Of a stretch of DNA of 64,000 nt, positions 1-19,000 are shown in pieces; the stretch's first letter is position 1; the number at the start of each line of letters is the position of its first letter. The notes under the pieces are model-generated. The model saw only the letters and a program-made list of their open reading frames with translations, did not search any database and was not told where the DNA came from. The stretch is from Larus michahellis. Lineage: Eukaryota > Chordata > Aves > Charadriiformes > Laridae. The translations under genes were made by a program, and so were the position numbers. Where the stretch lies: the NCBI RefSeq assembly GCF_964199755.1, contig NC_133917.1:3603501-3667500 (forward strand). Direction: 5' to 3'.

Positions 1-327
1 TGGAGCGAGTCCAGAGAAGGGCAACGGAGGTGGTGAGGGGTCTGGAGCACGAGGAGAAGGGGCTGGAGAACTTGTGAGGAGCGGCTGAGGGAGCCGGGGG
101 GGCTCAGCCTGGAGAAAAGGAGGCTGAGGGGAGACCTTCTCGCTCCCCACAACTCCCTGAAAGGAGGGGGTAGCCAGGGGGGGTTGGTCTCTTCTCCCAA
201 GGAATGAGAGGGAACGGCCTCAAGTTGCGCCAGGGGAGGTTTAGGATGGATATTGGGAAAAATTTCTTCACCGAAAGGGTTATCAAACATTGGAACAGGC
301 TGCCCAGGGGAGTGGTGGAGTCACCAT
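1..327 (+). mobile_element. CR1 LINE 3' fragment, left part (interrupted)
   Basis: The stretch matches the familiar end of the CR1 reverse-transcriptase reading frame and its 3' tail (a 'ggagcgagtccagagaaggg'-type segment, then the segment around 'ggctgcccaggggagtggtg'). It stops at 'gagtcaccat' and the same element resumes near 591 with 'gccatccctggaggtg', so a second CR1 copy has inserted into it. It is 5'-truncated at the window edge and carries no intact reading frame. It lies downstream of the PFKM exons visible here, probably in the last PFKM intron. Confidence 0.8.
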
Positions 328-590
328 AGGATGGTTTGGGTGGGAAGGGACCTTAAAGATCATCTCGTTCCACCCCCACATCCAGTGGGACACCTCCCCC
401 AGCCCAGGTTGCTCCAAGCCCCGTCCAACCTGGCCTTGAACCCCTCCAGGGATGGGGCAGCCACAGCATCTCTGGGCAACCTGGGCCAGGGGCTCACCCC
501 CCTCACAGCCAAGAATTTCTTCCCCAGATCTCAACTAAATCTCCCTCTTCCAGTTTGAAACCGCTCCCCCTCGTCCCATGGCTCCAATCC
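328..590 (-). mobile_element. CR1 LINE 3' fragment inserted in another CR1
   Basis: Read on the minus strand this is a CR1 3' end: the plus strand starts with 'ggtttgggtgggaaggga' (the reversed CR1 tail) and continues through 'caggttgctccaagccccg' and 'caagaatttcttccccag'. It interrupts the plus-oriented CR1 copy on both sides, so it is the younger insertion. Only about 260 bases remain, which is typical of 5'-truncated CR1 copies. The exact right border is uncertain by about 10 bases. Confidence 0.8.
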
Positions 591-750
591 CTAAATGCCA
601 TCCCTGGAGGTGTTTAAAAGCCGGGCAGACGCGGCGCTGAGGGACGTGGGTCAGTGGTGGTTTGGGCAGCGTTGGGTTGACAGTTGGACTCCACGATCTG
701 AAAGGTCCCTTCCAACCCAGACAATTCTGTGATTCTATTCTGTGATTTAT
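591..750 (+). mobile_element. CR1 LINE 3' fragment, right part (interrupted)
   Basis: Continuation of the element at 1-327: 'tccctggaggtgtttaaaag', then the CR1 3'UTR with 'aaaggtcccttccaaccc' and the short terminal repeats 'attctgtgattctattctg'. The terminal repeat marks the true 3' end of the older copy. Confidence 0.8.
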
Positions 751-815
751 CCTTCCTGGGGCTGGGGCACGGTCCCGGGGTGGGGGGGACAAAAGGGCTG
801 GGGGGGGCCACCTAC

Positions 816-7566
<6,751 letters not shown>

Positions 7567-7735
7567 CTTCTTGGCTGCAAAAAGAAGAGAATTGGGCAAA
7601 AGCCGGGGTGGGGAGGGCGCGAGGTGCCCCCGGTGTCACCGTCACCCGCCGACTGGCACCCGCCGCCCGCCCGCCCCTAAATGGGGCCCGAGGGGGGAGG
7701 GACCCGCCGGTGGTGGTGGGGGGGGGCATGGTCCT

Positions 7736-8200
7736 ACTGGTGCCAGTCTGGGTTCCCTGCTGGTGCCAGTCTGTATCCCTTACTGGTGCCAGTCTGTTCT
7801 CCTTACTGGTCCCAGTCTGTATCCCTTACTGGTGCCAGTCTGTTCTCCTTACTGGTCCCAGTCTGTATCCCTTACTGGTGCCAGTCTGTTCTCCTTACTG
7901 GTGCCGGTCTGTTCTCCGTACTGGTTCTGGTCTGTATTCCCTGCTAGTATCAGTCTGTTCTCCGTACTGGTTCCAGTCTGTTCTCCTTACTGGTGCCAGT
8001 CTATATTCCCTGCAGTTACTGGTCTACCCTCCTTACTGGTTCCAGTCTGTATTCCCTGCTGGTTCCAGTGTGTCTTCTTTACTGGTACCAGTCTCTCCTT
8101 CTTACTGGTTCCAGTCTGTATTCCCTGCTGGTTCCAGCCTGCCCTCCTCACTGATCCCAGTCTGTGTCCCTTACTGGTCCCAGTCTGCCCCCCTCGCTGG
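7736..8200. repeat. 23-bp minisatellite upstream of PFKM coding exon 1
   Basis: About 20 copies of a 23-bp unit like 'ccttactggtgccagtctg' plus four more bases. It sits between the first PFKM coding exon and the possible upstream exon at 8237-8363, so it would be intronic if that exon is used. Confidence 0.9.
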
Positions 8201-8236
8201 TCCCACTCGTCCCCCGTCCCCCGCCGCGGGGCTGAC

Positions 8237-8363
8237 CTGGCGGGTGCCCCCCCCTGGGGGCGGTGGGGAGGAAGGTGAGGAAGAGGAGGAGGGCGGCGAG
8301 GGAGAGCGCGGCCGAGACCAGCAGCCGGGAGGCCTCGGGGGAGAGCTCGGGGACGGCCACCAT
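8237..8363 (-). CDS. possible upstream PFKM exon encoding a membrane-anchor-like N-terminus
   Basis: On the minus strand an ATG at 8363-8361, with G at -3 and G at +4, opens 42 codons plus 1 nt and ends at a GTCAGC donor (8236-8231). The peptide starts MVAVPELSPEASR and has a hydrophobic run at about residues 14-33 (Leu/Ala/Phe/Val rich), followed by TAPRGG. Spliced to the acceptor at 7574 it stays in frame through Ala-Lys-Lys into the normal PFKM start Met, adding 45 residues. A single hydrophobic run near the N-terminus would act as a signal anchor. I do not recognise the peptide. It could be chance in CpG-rich DNA, a 5'UTR exon, or part of another small membrane-protein gene. Confidence 0.35.
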
Positions 8364-8387
8364 CCCCGCCGGCGCCCGAGCCGCCGG

Positions 8388-8950
8388 AACGGGACCGGCT
8401 GGAATGGGATCGGCTGGAACAGGACCAGCTGGAACGGGACCAGCTGGATTGGGATCAGCTGGAACGGGATGGGCTGTAATGGGATCAGCTCTAATGGGAT
8501 CACTGGAATGGGATCACTGGAATGGGATGGGCCGTAATGGGATCAGCTGTAACAGAATCAGCTATGATGGGATCGCTGGAATGGGATCGGCTGGAATGGG
8601 ATCAGCTGGGCAGGAATGCCCAGAGGCACAAGCTGTGCTGGGATCACCAGTAACAGGATCAGCTGGAATGGAATCAGCTGTAGCGGGATCGGCTGGAATG
8701 GGATCACTGTAACGGGGTCGGCTGGAACAGGATCGACTGTAATGGGATCGGCTGTAGGGATCAGCTCTGCGGGAATGCCCAGAGGCACAAGCTGTGCTGG
8801 CATCAACTGTAGCAGGATCAGCTGGAATGGGATCAGCTGCATTGGGATCAGCTGCAGTGGGATCGGCTGGGACAGGATCGGGCTTCAGGGAGCAGCAGCA
8901 GCGGGATCGGCTGTGATGGGATCAACCGGAACGGGATGGGCTGTAGGAAC
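8388..8950. repeat. 15-bp tandem array near the PFKM 5' end
   Basis: Units like 'ggaatgggatcggct' (15 bp), with a few 14-16 bp variants and a longer duplicated block ('caggaatgcccagaggcac' at about 8611 and again at 8771). The 5-codon period gives open frames on both strands; I do not regard these as genes. Confidence 0.88.
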
Positions 8951-8957
8951 CGGCTGC

Positions 8958-9555
8958 CCCGTGGGGTGACACTCCCCCATCAGGGAACACCACGTGGAGT
9001 GACGCGGCCCCACAGCGTGAGCCCCCGTGGGGTGACACCCCTCCCCACAGCGGGCCACGCTATGGGGTGATGGTGCCCCACAGCGTCCCCTGCCGTAGGG
9101 GGACACCCACTATAGGGTGACAGCCCTCCATGGGGTGCCCCCCTGCCCATCAGGGGACACACCATGGGGTGACAGCCCCAGATAGGGGCCTTCCCCCACC
9201 CAGGGTGACACCCCCCCATAGGGTGATCCCCTCTCTATAGGGTGACATCCCACAGGGTAACACCCCCCATAGGGCGATCCCCCGCTATAGGAGGACACCC
9301 TATAGGGTGACAGTCCCACATGGCAGTCGTCCCCCACCCAGGGTGACACCCTGCAGGGTGACACCCCCCCATAGGGTGATTTCCCTCCACATAGGAGGAC
9401 ACCCTATAGGGTGACAGCCCCCCATAGGGTGATCCCCACGCCATAAGGGGACACCCCACAGGGTGACACCCCCCCCATATGGTGATCCCCCCCATAGGGG
9501 ACACCCCACAGGGTGACACCCCGCCACAGGGTGATTGCCCCCCCAGCATAGGGTG
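8958..9555. repeat. tandem array of 'catagggtgacaccc' units before the SENP1 promoter
   Basis: Irregular 25-35 bp units containing 'cccatagggtgacaccc'. The array ends only about 25 bases before the CTCF-like site of the SENP1/PFKM promoter. Confidence 0.85.
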
Positions 9556-9574
9556 ACACTGCTCACCCGGGACC

Positions 9575-9700
9575 GCCGCGCCGCCAGGGGGCGCCCTCCT
9601 CCGGCCTCCCCCCGCACACGGCGCATGCGCGTCACCCCGCCCGCGTCCCGCCGCTTCTCTCTGGCGTCACTTCCGGCGCCGCCGCGTTCCGCTTCCGGCC
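9575..9700. promoter_or_regulatory. CpG-rich promoter between PFKM and SENP1 with CTCF-, NRF1- and ETS-like motifs
   Basis: Seen: 'ccgccagggggcgccc' at 9581-9596 fits the CTCF core; 'gcgcatgcgc' at 9621-9630 fits NRF1; 'cacttccgg' at about 9668-9676 and 'gcttccgg' at 9691-9698 fit ETS/GABP. There is no TATA box. These are typical of housekeeping promoters. PFKM and SENP1 diverge from here, so it is probably used in both directions, though the PFKM start site could also lie nearer 8400. Confidence 0.65.
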
Positions 9701-9719
9701 GCCTCGTTGCCGGCAGCCG

Positions 9720-9770
9720 CCACCGAGCCCGGGAAAGGCGCGCGCTCTCCGCGGGACGCTTTTGCTTCCG
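9720..9770 (+). other. SENP1: SENP1 5' noncoding exon 1
   Basis: The region just downstream of the promoter motifs ends in 'tttgcttccg' followed by a good donor, gtagga at 9771. It would splice to the acceptor 'ttattttcag' ending at 9965. The 5' end is not visible from sequence; 9720 is only a guess. Confidence 0.55.
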
Positions 9771-10089
9771 GTAGGACGGGCCGGGGGCGGCGGGAACGGC
9801 GGGGCTGGGCCTGGGGCTGGGCCTGGGCCTGTCCCCACCGGGTCGGCGGTGCCGCCTCAGGGAGCTTCGGCCGGTGCCGGCACCCCGCTCCCCGCCTCAG
9901 GGCCGCCGCGGACCGGCGGGGCCGTGCCTTCCCCTGACCGGTTTTTTTTTCCTCGTTATTTTCAGTTTTAGAGGGAAAACCGGCGCCACCCGCCGCTCTC
10001 CGGCCCGGCCCGGTCCCGTCGCTTCTCCTCCGTCGCCGCCGGGGGGGGCTGACGGCGGCTCCGCTCCCTCCGATGCGGCCGCGGAGCCC

Positions 10090-13000
10090 ATGAGGATGGA
10101 GGCCCGGGACGCGGCGCGGCCCAACCACGGCTCCGCCTTCAAGGCCTTTCCTGGCCCGCGGGACCCCCTCTGCCAGCCCGACAGCAAGGTGCGGTGCGAG
10201 TCCCGGGGGGAGCGAGCTGGGGTCTGAGCCGGGGGACAGGGGTTTGGGGCTTCTCCCGGTCCCGTCGGTGGGGAGCGGGTGCCCCTGGGGAGGGTCTGTC
10301 TGCGCGGCGTCCCCAGCCTGGAGTGCGAAACGGCCGGGTGGGTTCATAGAGTCACAGAACGGTTTGGGTGGGAAGGGACCGTAACCACCACCCGGTGCCA
10401 CCCCCTGCCCTGGGCAGGGACACCTCCCCCAGCCCAGGTTGCTCCAAGCCCCGTCCAACGTGGCCTTGAACCCCTCCAGGGATGGGGCAGCCCCAGCTTC
10501 TCTGGGCAACCTGGGCCAGGGGCTCACCCCCCTCACAGCCAAGAATTTCTTCCCCAGATCTCACCGAAATCTCCCTCTTGCAGTGTAAAACCCTTCCCCC
10601 TCGTCCCATGGCTCCCCTCCCTGCTCCAGAGTCCCTCCCCAGCTTTCCTGGAGCCCCTTGAGGGACTGGAAGGGGCTGGAAGGTCTCCCCGGAGCCTTCT
10701 CTTCTCCAGGCTGAACCCCCCCAGCTCTCTCAGCCTGTCCCCACAGCAGAGGGGCTCCAGCCCCCCCAGCATCTCCGGGGCCTCCTCTGGCCCCGCTCCA
10801 ACAGCTCCGTGTCCTTCTGCTGTTGGTGCCCCAGCGCTGGAGGCAGCACCGCAGGGGGGGTGTCTCCCCCGAGCGGAGCAGAGGGGCAGAATCCCCCCCT
10901 CGCCCTGCTGCCCACCCTGCTGGGGATGCAGCCCAGGCCGTGACGGGGTTCTGGGGTTTGACAGTTCCGTCTCATTAATGCCCAACACTTTTGTGCTGCG
11001 AGAGCCCTGCTCGCGCTGTCGGTTACTGACGGGTGTGTAAAACCAAAATCGCAGGTGGAATCTGCCCATGGACGGTGAACCCACACGCGGGCGTGCTCCG
11101 TTTACGGCCTCAGCAAGTGTGTGCGTGTATCTTGTCGCTGCCGTTCTGTCTCGAGGAGTCGGCAGCGTCGCTGTGAAGCTGCTAATTTTTTTGCCCTGTA
11201 ACAAAATGAAAACAGTGTTTGGGTTTTCTCTCCTCGTTAAAACTGCCATTACAGTGGCAGAGCGGATTTTAGGAGGGGGCAGACGAGTGAGTGAGACTTT
11301 GGCTGTGTTGTCACACCAGTGCTGGTGTGTGATTACACCAGTCTGCTTTAGTAATCACTAGTTGATAACGAGTCGACTGGGGAGGAGCTGTAACGTGTTG
11401 TGCCCCCCCCTTCCCCCTTAGTTTTATCGTGCCTGGAGTTTAAGATTGAGCTCTGTTTTCTTCTAATAAATGCTGCGATCTTTTCACACAGTTTTTGCCC
11501 AACAAGATCGGCGCTTTCGCTTGTCCCGCTGGAAATGCGTCCTGTGCTCTCAATTACAGCCCGGGTAAGGCATCGTTTTCTGCCCTGGAGTGTCATTTTT
11601 TTTGGCTGTTCCCTCCCCAGCAGCTTGAGGAGGAAGATGTGGCTCTTGACTGACCGCTGCCGTGTTTTTTCCCTGCAGAAATCCCCTGCCCCGAGAGCTA
11701 CCGGGCAGTGGGGGAGCCTCGAGCCTTTGGCTCCAGCGCCAACGGGCAGTGGAGGGGTTTGGTTCCCTCTCTGGGCTCCGTCCCGCAGAAGCCGAGGGTG
11801 AGCCGAGGCTCTTACCTTGATGCCCGCAAAAACCCCAGGTGCGTTCAGCTCCCCTTCGCATTCAGCCCTCCCCGCAGAGCCCCGGGGAGGGGCTTCAGGT
11901 GGGGATTTTACCCGCACAAACCACTGGTATTGATACAGAGTGAATTCGGGGTGGAAATAGTCGAGTGGGTTGAGGTTGGTCAGGTCTGTAGGTGCCTTTC
12001 GCTGTTTATAAACCTCCCGGTGGCAAAGGTGCTTCGTGAAGGGCGTGAGTGCTGATTTTTAGAGGGCAGAGCATGATGTAACCTGCCTCTTGCGGAAGCT
12101 GGTGGTGTAACGGATCGGTTTTGAGTGTATCGGCAGTGGTGGGATGAGAACAGGAACATCGTTACACCGCTGGGATATGGGGGAGAAATAACACCACGTC
12201 ATTTTGTGATGAAGACGTGCTGGTTCGTGCAGGGGGTGCTGGGTGCAGGAGCTGTTTTTGCAGCTGGTATAATCTCGTGTGGCTTCAGACCTTTCCAAAC
12301 CGGGTCAAGTCTTTGTTTCTCCTGAAAAATCCCCGCGGCGGCCAGCGCTCGTTTGCAAAGAGGGAAAATTAATTTCAAGAAGAGAAACGCCAAATCGCCC
12401 CATGTGTTTTTGTGGTGTGTTTTTTTTTGGTTTTTTTTTTTTACGGGCTGTTGGGTGAGCCCGAGCGTGGGAGTGAGGAGAAGGAAGGCGAGGGAGGGCA
12501 TCGGCTGCTGGCGATAAATACAGATGCGGAGAGCGGTGTCTCAGGGCCAGGTTCAGCCATTTTGTGGTGCGGGGATGGAAGCGGGAGCTGGTGGAGCTGG
12601 CGGGAAGGTCTCTCTGGCCGGGGGTTTCCAGGCGGTGGCTCCTCGGCCTCGCAGTGCCACCTGGTGGCATCGGTTTGGCCGCACGGGCCTCGGGAATGGT
12701 TTCGGATCAAGCTGATGGAGAGCCAGACTTCAGCTTTGAGATCGTCCTAAAAACGGAAATAAAATACTAATTTTCGATCGCATTTGGACAACCTGCCTCT
12801 TGGCAGGGTGTGGGGATGGGAGAGAATGAGGTTATGGACAGAAACAAGCATGGAATCAAATAAAAGTGTGTGTTTCTTTCCTCGCAGTGGGACGTCCAAC
12901 AGTTTTGTAGGAAAATCAAACCACCATTGCCATGCGTCGGCTTTTCCCATCAAACCGGCTCAGAGTCCTTCCTGGAGCGGGCCGTGTCGCCGCAGCCTGC

Positions 13001-16000
13001 TTAGCCCCAAGAAAACTCCCCGGCGGTTCATCAGCACGGCCGAAGAGGTAAAGAAAAGGCCGGGAGACCGTTTGGGGGGTGGTTATTTCTGAGGAGATCC
13101 CTTTGGAGCATCGCAAAGCGCTTGAGGCGGCTCTATCCGACTTGTCTAGCTCTGGATTCGCTCCTTCTCCTGGGCAGAAACTGGTTTCCGCTCTGCTGAC
13201 GTCCAGACTTCAACTGCGGTTGGTCTGGTCGAGACTGATGGTTGAACTCTTCAAGGCTCCTGGATGTGCCTTTACCCTTAAAATCTCCACTTCCGTGTTT
13301 GTCTGCTCACTCTTCGCGGTGTCGGTGCTGAAATCGCGTTGGCTAGACGTACCTGGTTATTTCCCCGCAGACTGTTCGAGAGGAAGAGCGAGAGATCTAC
13401 AGGCAGTTGCTTCAGATGGTCACAGGAAAACAATTTTCCACGTCCAAGCCCTCTTCGCTGTTCCCCTTCCACCTGTGAGTATGCGAAATGCTCTGCCCCA
13501 GCCGACAGCCCCCACCACATGGTCGCTGGGAACTTACTCTCTGTCCTCCCTAGATCCAGGTGTTCAAATTCCAGCAAAACCGTAGTGAAAGAAACTCCCA
13601 GCAAGAACTCGAAGCTGTTTGAAGCTCCCAGCCTCGCACCAGCCAGCTCAGCAGCCAGCGTCCTCCGAGCGCAGGAGCAGCCCTCGCACAAACCCTCGCT
13701 CTACTCCCCCCCCGCCTATCCCTCCGGTGTCTTTCAGTCCAGTAACTCCACAGCCCAGCATCAGCAAGAAAATCTACCAGCATCTAACGCGCAGTCTGAA
13801 GGTAAAAAAAAAAACAAAACAACAAAAACCCAGCCAGACCCAAAACAAAACCCCCAAACCTGGCAATCGACTTAAATGTATGTGGCAAACCCGCTCTTTC
13901 CCTCCCCGCCCTGTATTTGGACTCTTGGCGGCGGTTGCGGGAGTGGGCAGTAATTGTGAGGATAACGACATTCCATAAAATTTACTGTCTTTAGGATCGG
14001 ACTCTGTCATTTTGCTCAAAGTAAAGGATTCCAGAACCCCAGCACCAAGGTAAGAGGCTGTAAAAAGGTATCTGGAGGAAGGGGTGGGTTATATTCGCTT
14101 TTTTAATTCTGCGGAGAGGTTAAAATGCGGAGTAAAAGGTGACCAGCGGCTTTCTGAATGTCTCGTGAACGAGAGACCGCTTTGCTGTAGTTACAGGAAC
14201 TCGAGTGGGATTTATCAAACCTCTTTTCTTGAGACCTGGCCGCAGTTGAGACCCGCTGGCAGATGTGTCCGTAACCCTTTTTGCTCTGGCAACCAGGATG
14301 CCCTCGGACAATACTTACAAATCACTTTTCCAGCAATTGCTTACTCTGTGTGCAAAGAGCAACACTTAACACCTCTCCTTTCTCCCCCTTTCTAGCCTCC
14401 CGTTCTTCCAAGCAGAGCTATGGATCAAAGAACTGTAAGTACATGTTTTCTGCTCTGTTTTTCTCTCGTGGGTGTTCACCTGTAGAAACGAAACCCTGAT
14501 TTGTTCACGGAAACTCTGCTTTTCAGGACCAGCGTCTACGATTCACGAGCGCGGGAGAGGTGGCGGCAAATCGAAGAGCAGAAAGCACTGGCCTTACAGC
14601 TGCAAAGCCAGGTAACGGCGAGCGGTTACTAAAAGAACAGCCTTTGCAAGTTTGAATGTTAAACCACAGAGCAGAAAGCAAATTGGAAATGGAAAAATGA
14701 CAGAAATCCACTCCTGCGGGGTCTGGTGTCTTCCCCTTCCCGTGGCCAGGATAGATGCTCCCCCTCCGTGCCCTTTTCTGCATCTCCTGGAGCAATTGTT
14801 CCTCCGTAGCTCCCTCGAAGCCCCGGGGAGGTGACTCCCTTGGCCACCACTTAAATGTGAAGGTCTCTCCTCCAGCGGCTGCAGGAGCAGGAACACTCGG
14901 TGCAGGATCTGGTGGATTTAAATCTTCGAGTACCCCTCGAGAAGGAGATCCCTGTCACGGTGGTTCCGGAAGAAAAGGAGGACGCTAAATCAGCTGATGG
15001 CGAAGAGGAGTTCCCCGAAATCACCGAGGTAAATCCGCTTGGATCTAGGCTACACAACAGACGCTTGTGTGTATGAAAGCTCTAAATACGGATGCGATTT
15101 CCTGAAATCCGTGTGTAGAAAGTGTTCCCTTTTGCCGTGTACATTTTGTAGCAAGTTCATCCTTTGAGGAGCAAAGAATAAACCTGGGTTTGAGTCCAGC
15201 CTCGGTGACGGGAAGAGCAGGAGCTCTCCCTTCCCATGCTCTCTGTGCCTTCCCTGTAGGAAATGGAAAAGGAAATAAAGAACGTGTTCCGAGGTGGGAA
15301 CCAGGACGAGGTCCTCAGTGAAGCTTTTCGGTTAACAATCACTCGGAAAGACATTCAGACCCTCAACAATCTGAACTGGCTCAACGATGAGGTGAGGAGT
15401 CTGCCTTGGGCTGTTGAGGTGTTTTTCGTTGGCGATTTAAAGTAAGTTAAAGTGAAGAAACGTGTCTGCCTTCTCCGTGCTGAAAGAAATCAGAGTGGAT
15501 GGTCGGTGTGGGCTGCACTTCACGCTCTGGAGCAGTTAATCTGTGGAGAGACCCCTGTGTAGACCAGGCGTTCGAAGAAATAGTAATGCTGGGGTGAGCG
15601 GGACTGACCGTGGGCACGAGCAGGGAGAAAAGCCAAAAACATATAGAAGACTGCGTTCCTAAATCTTTCTGGATTTTTGAAGGCTTTAAGGCTGTTGAGC
15701 TGGTGTAAATCCCCCCAGGGACAGGTTGTCAGAGGGACAGGTGGAGGCAAAACCAATTTCTTACCGAATTTTGCAGAGGGGCAGAGCACCTTGTGGAGAA
15801 GCGTCAACACTCTAACGTGGCCTGGATGCTTTTTTTTCTTTCCCAGATAATTAATTTCTACATGAATTTGTTGATGGAGCGGAGCAAAGAGAAGGGCTTG
15901 CCGGCAGTTCATGCGTTCAATACTTTCTTCTTTACCAAATTAAAAACGGCGGGGTACCAAGCCGTGAAACGGTGGACTAAGAAAGTGGATGTCTTCTCTG

Positions 16001-19000
16001 TGGATCTCCTCTTGGTGCCTATTCATCTGGGAGTGCACTGGTGCCTGGCCGTGAGTGCTTTAGTGATTCCCGGTAGAGCATCCTATAAACCCACCCGGCT
16101 AAGGCTAAAATATCGTGGCTTTTGAGTGATGCAGTTGTGTTTGCACGGGGCCGGGGGGGAAAAATTGTGTTTGTGGCTAAAACCAAAGCCTAGGGGGAGT
16201 AAAAAGGTAGCTGCAACTTTTTGGTGTGTTTCTAGTCTTTAAAATAAAAAAGATGGCTGCGAAGGTCACGTTAGGCTAGCTTATTCTCCGGAGAAAGGTC
16301 TCCTTTCCACGTTCCCACAAACTCGCCTTTAGAGACGTTGCCACGAGATTTAGACGACAGATACCGCAGCTTTCTCTGCCTCCTGCCCCTGATTTCTTCT
16401 GTCCCTTCTCTTGGCTGCGGTAACAGACAGCGCGTGGCCTTTGAGCCCGCGTCAGCCTCCGCGGCTCAAAGCCCTCGGAGCGCTGTGAAGCTGCGCTCAG
16501 AAGGGCCGGGCGGTGGGGTGGAAATGGGGCCTGGGACCCCCAAAAAACACCTGGGGGGACTCGTGTCTTCAGCTGCTCAGTTACACACACGTCAGGCGAA
16601 GCAACGCCTTTGTAAACCGATCTGTCTGCGGCTTTAACAATAAGGATAACAGAGTGCTCTTGTGTTTTACCCCATTTAGAGATTCAGGTGGTTAAAGAAC
16701 ACAGCAGCAAGTGGGGGAGGGCTGGGGAGGGCTGTACCGAGGGTGGTAGAAACCCTCTGACATCCTGAAATGGTCTAAATTGGCTTCTTCCTATCGGCAG
16801 AGCCTGTGTCCTGGCCAAGGGATGAGCTCCTCGTGTTGTGTGTTATTAACTGACCTCTCTCTGTGTAGGTTGTAGACTTCAGGAAAAAAACCATCACCTA
16901 TTACGACTCCATGGGTGGAATCAACAGCGAGGCCTGCAGGATACTGTTGTGAGTAACGCGTGTTTGAGTCGTGCCTGTTTAAAAAAATCGAACAGCCTCT
17001 TGTCTTCCTCTGGAAGAGACAACCCTTCCGTGGGGACGGCCCCGTTCAGGGTCCTGAAAGGAGGATTCCGAGGAACATCCTGGTTTTCATGCTTCGTGTT
17101 TCACCACACGTTGCTGTTGCTGCCGCTGGGCTGCGAGGGAGTCCTGTGCCGATGCCCCGTCTCCGCCTCTTCCCAAGAAGATCTGTCAGTCAGGCTGGTG
17201 TTATCTCTGTGGGCATAGACAGGTTCCAGACCCGCGCTGTTCAGGATGTCAGGCTTTTTACCGGCCTTAGAGAGTCATCTTGGGCATCATCTTGAGGAGG
17301 AAAATGGCTTCTTGGACCCTGAGGGATGGGAGTCCTTCCTGTGTCCTGCAGCCGCTTGAAGAAATGGCATCTCCTGGCCCCTTTCTCCGGTGGGAGCTTC
17401 TCCTGCCCGTGGCGCAGCTCAGCTCGGTCGCTTGGCCCTTTCTTTCAAGAGGGAGATTCTGGAGAGCGCGGTGGGTGCGGGAGTGCCTCTTGCATCAGGC
17501 CCTGGATAAAGGTTCGCGCGGATCTCTTCTGTACGGAGTTCCTGCAGGGCGTTACGGGCCGTGTCTCCAAACCAGAGCTGGGTGAACGTCGTTCTTCCCG
17601 GTTCAAACCGCAGAGAGGGGCTTGGCTTTCCCACCCCGAGCGATGCTCCGGGAGGGAGTGGAGCCGGCTGCCTGCTCCGGGCTCTTGTAGAATACAGGTG
17701 CTTGCATGACAAATCCACAACTCTCTTCCCATATTTGGAAGCCGCTCCTGAATGGAGCGTGATTAAAAATGAGCTACTCCTTGGGCTAGGGGTGGAAAAA
17801 AAAACAACCCAAACCTCTTTTGGAAGGTCTCTAGTCACGTAGGGGCGTCAGGCTCGATGCAAATCTGATTGCGAAGTGATTTACAAAACGCAGTCGGTCG
17901 CCAGCTCCTCTGTCGCTCCCAGGTTGACCCTGGGTCGGCCGTCGGTTCTGTTTCTCGTCTCGGCTTCGTTCTGACGCTGATTTGGGAATTTGATCCCGAG
18001 TCTTCTGGCATGAGGTTGAGCATGTCAGCGGAGGTGTCACTCATTCAGTCAAGGAATGTGAATGCTGATAAAGACAGGCAGCAGACAAATGCCATTTCCA
18101 GTCCATTTAGCACCTTCGTTTTCCAGTCCAGGTGTTTTGCAGCCTGTGTGCACCGCGTTCGTATAAATAACTGTAAAAATAGCTGTTTCCCTTTTCCACA
18201 CCGTTCTGTGCTGTTGGTCTAAAGGGAGGCAAGGGAAAGGAAAAGTATAAAATCTCTGGAAACGGCTCGGGGCAGCATCTCTCAGCTTCGCAGCGCGGTT
18301 TCTCCCTCCGCGTTTAAGAGCGGTGCGAGCAGAGCTGGCCTGCCTCGGGGCAGGGACGGTCTGGGTGAAATCGGCTCCTTTCTACCTGAATTTCTTGGAT
18401 TCCCGGGAAAAAGGCAGGGAAAGTCTGGTGAAAGGGAGCACCTGGGAGGTGAGAGGGGGACCCAGGAGTCCTGCCCGTGCCTCGTTGAGGGGTCTGGGAT
18501 GAGGGAGCAGGTCCCCAAATTGGTAGTAGAGAGTACAGGAGGATACAAGGTGTTTCGGCCACGCAGGGTGAGTGGTAGAGAGCCGTGATTTCAGGTCACT
18601 GTTGCCCTGGACGTAATTTTTTTCCCTCTGTTTCCTTTTAGGAGGCTTTTAATGGTTGAATGCAGTGGGAGGATCACACCGGGAAGAAGGGACGGAGGTC
18701 CTATTCATGGTTAGTGACCCTTTCATGCTTTCAATCTTTAGAGCTTCCTAAAGGTGGTGAGTGTCGTACCGTTAGCCAGGCTTTATGCAGGAGGGAAACT
18801 GAGGCACAGGGAAGGTAACTGGTGAAATGCGAGGGCCACTGGTCAGGCTCGGGGTGAGCAGGGACCACAAGATGTCCATGGTTTGGTGGCCGCCGTGCTT
18901 TGCTTCAGCAGCGGGGTTTTCACGCAACTTGGGTGTGAGACCTGGAGAGGGTTTTAAGAAATCCTCTGTTTCTCTAATTTGATCGGTTTCGCTGATTTTA

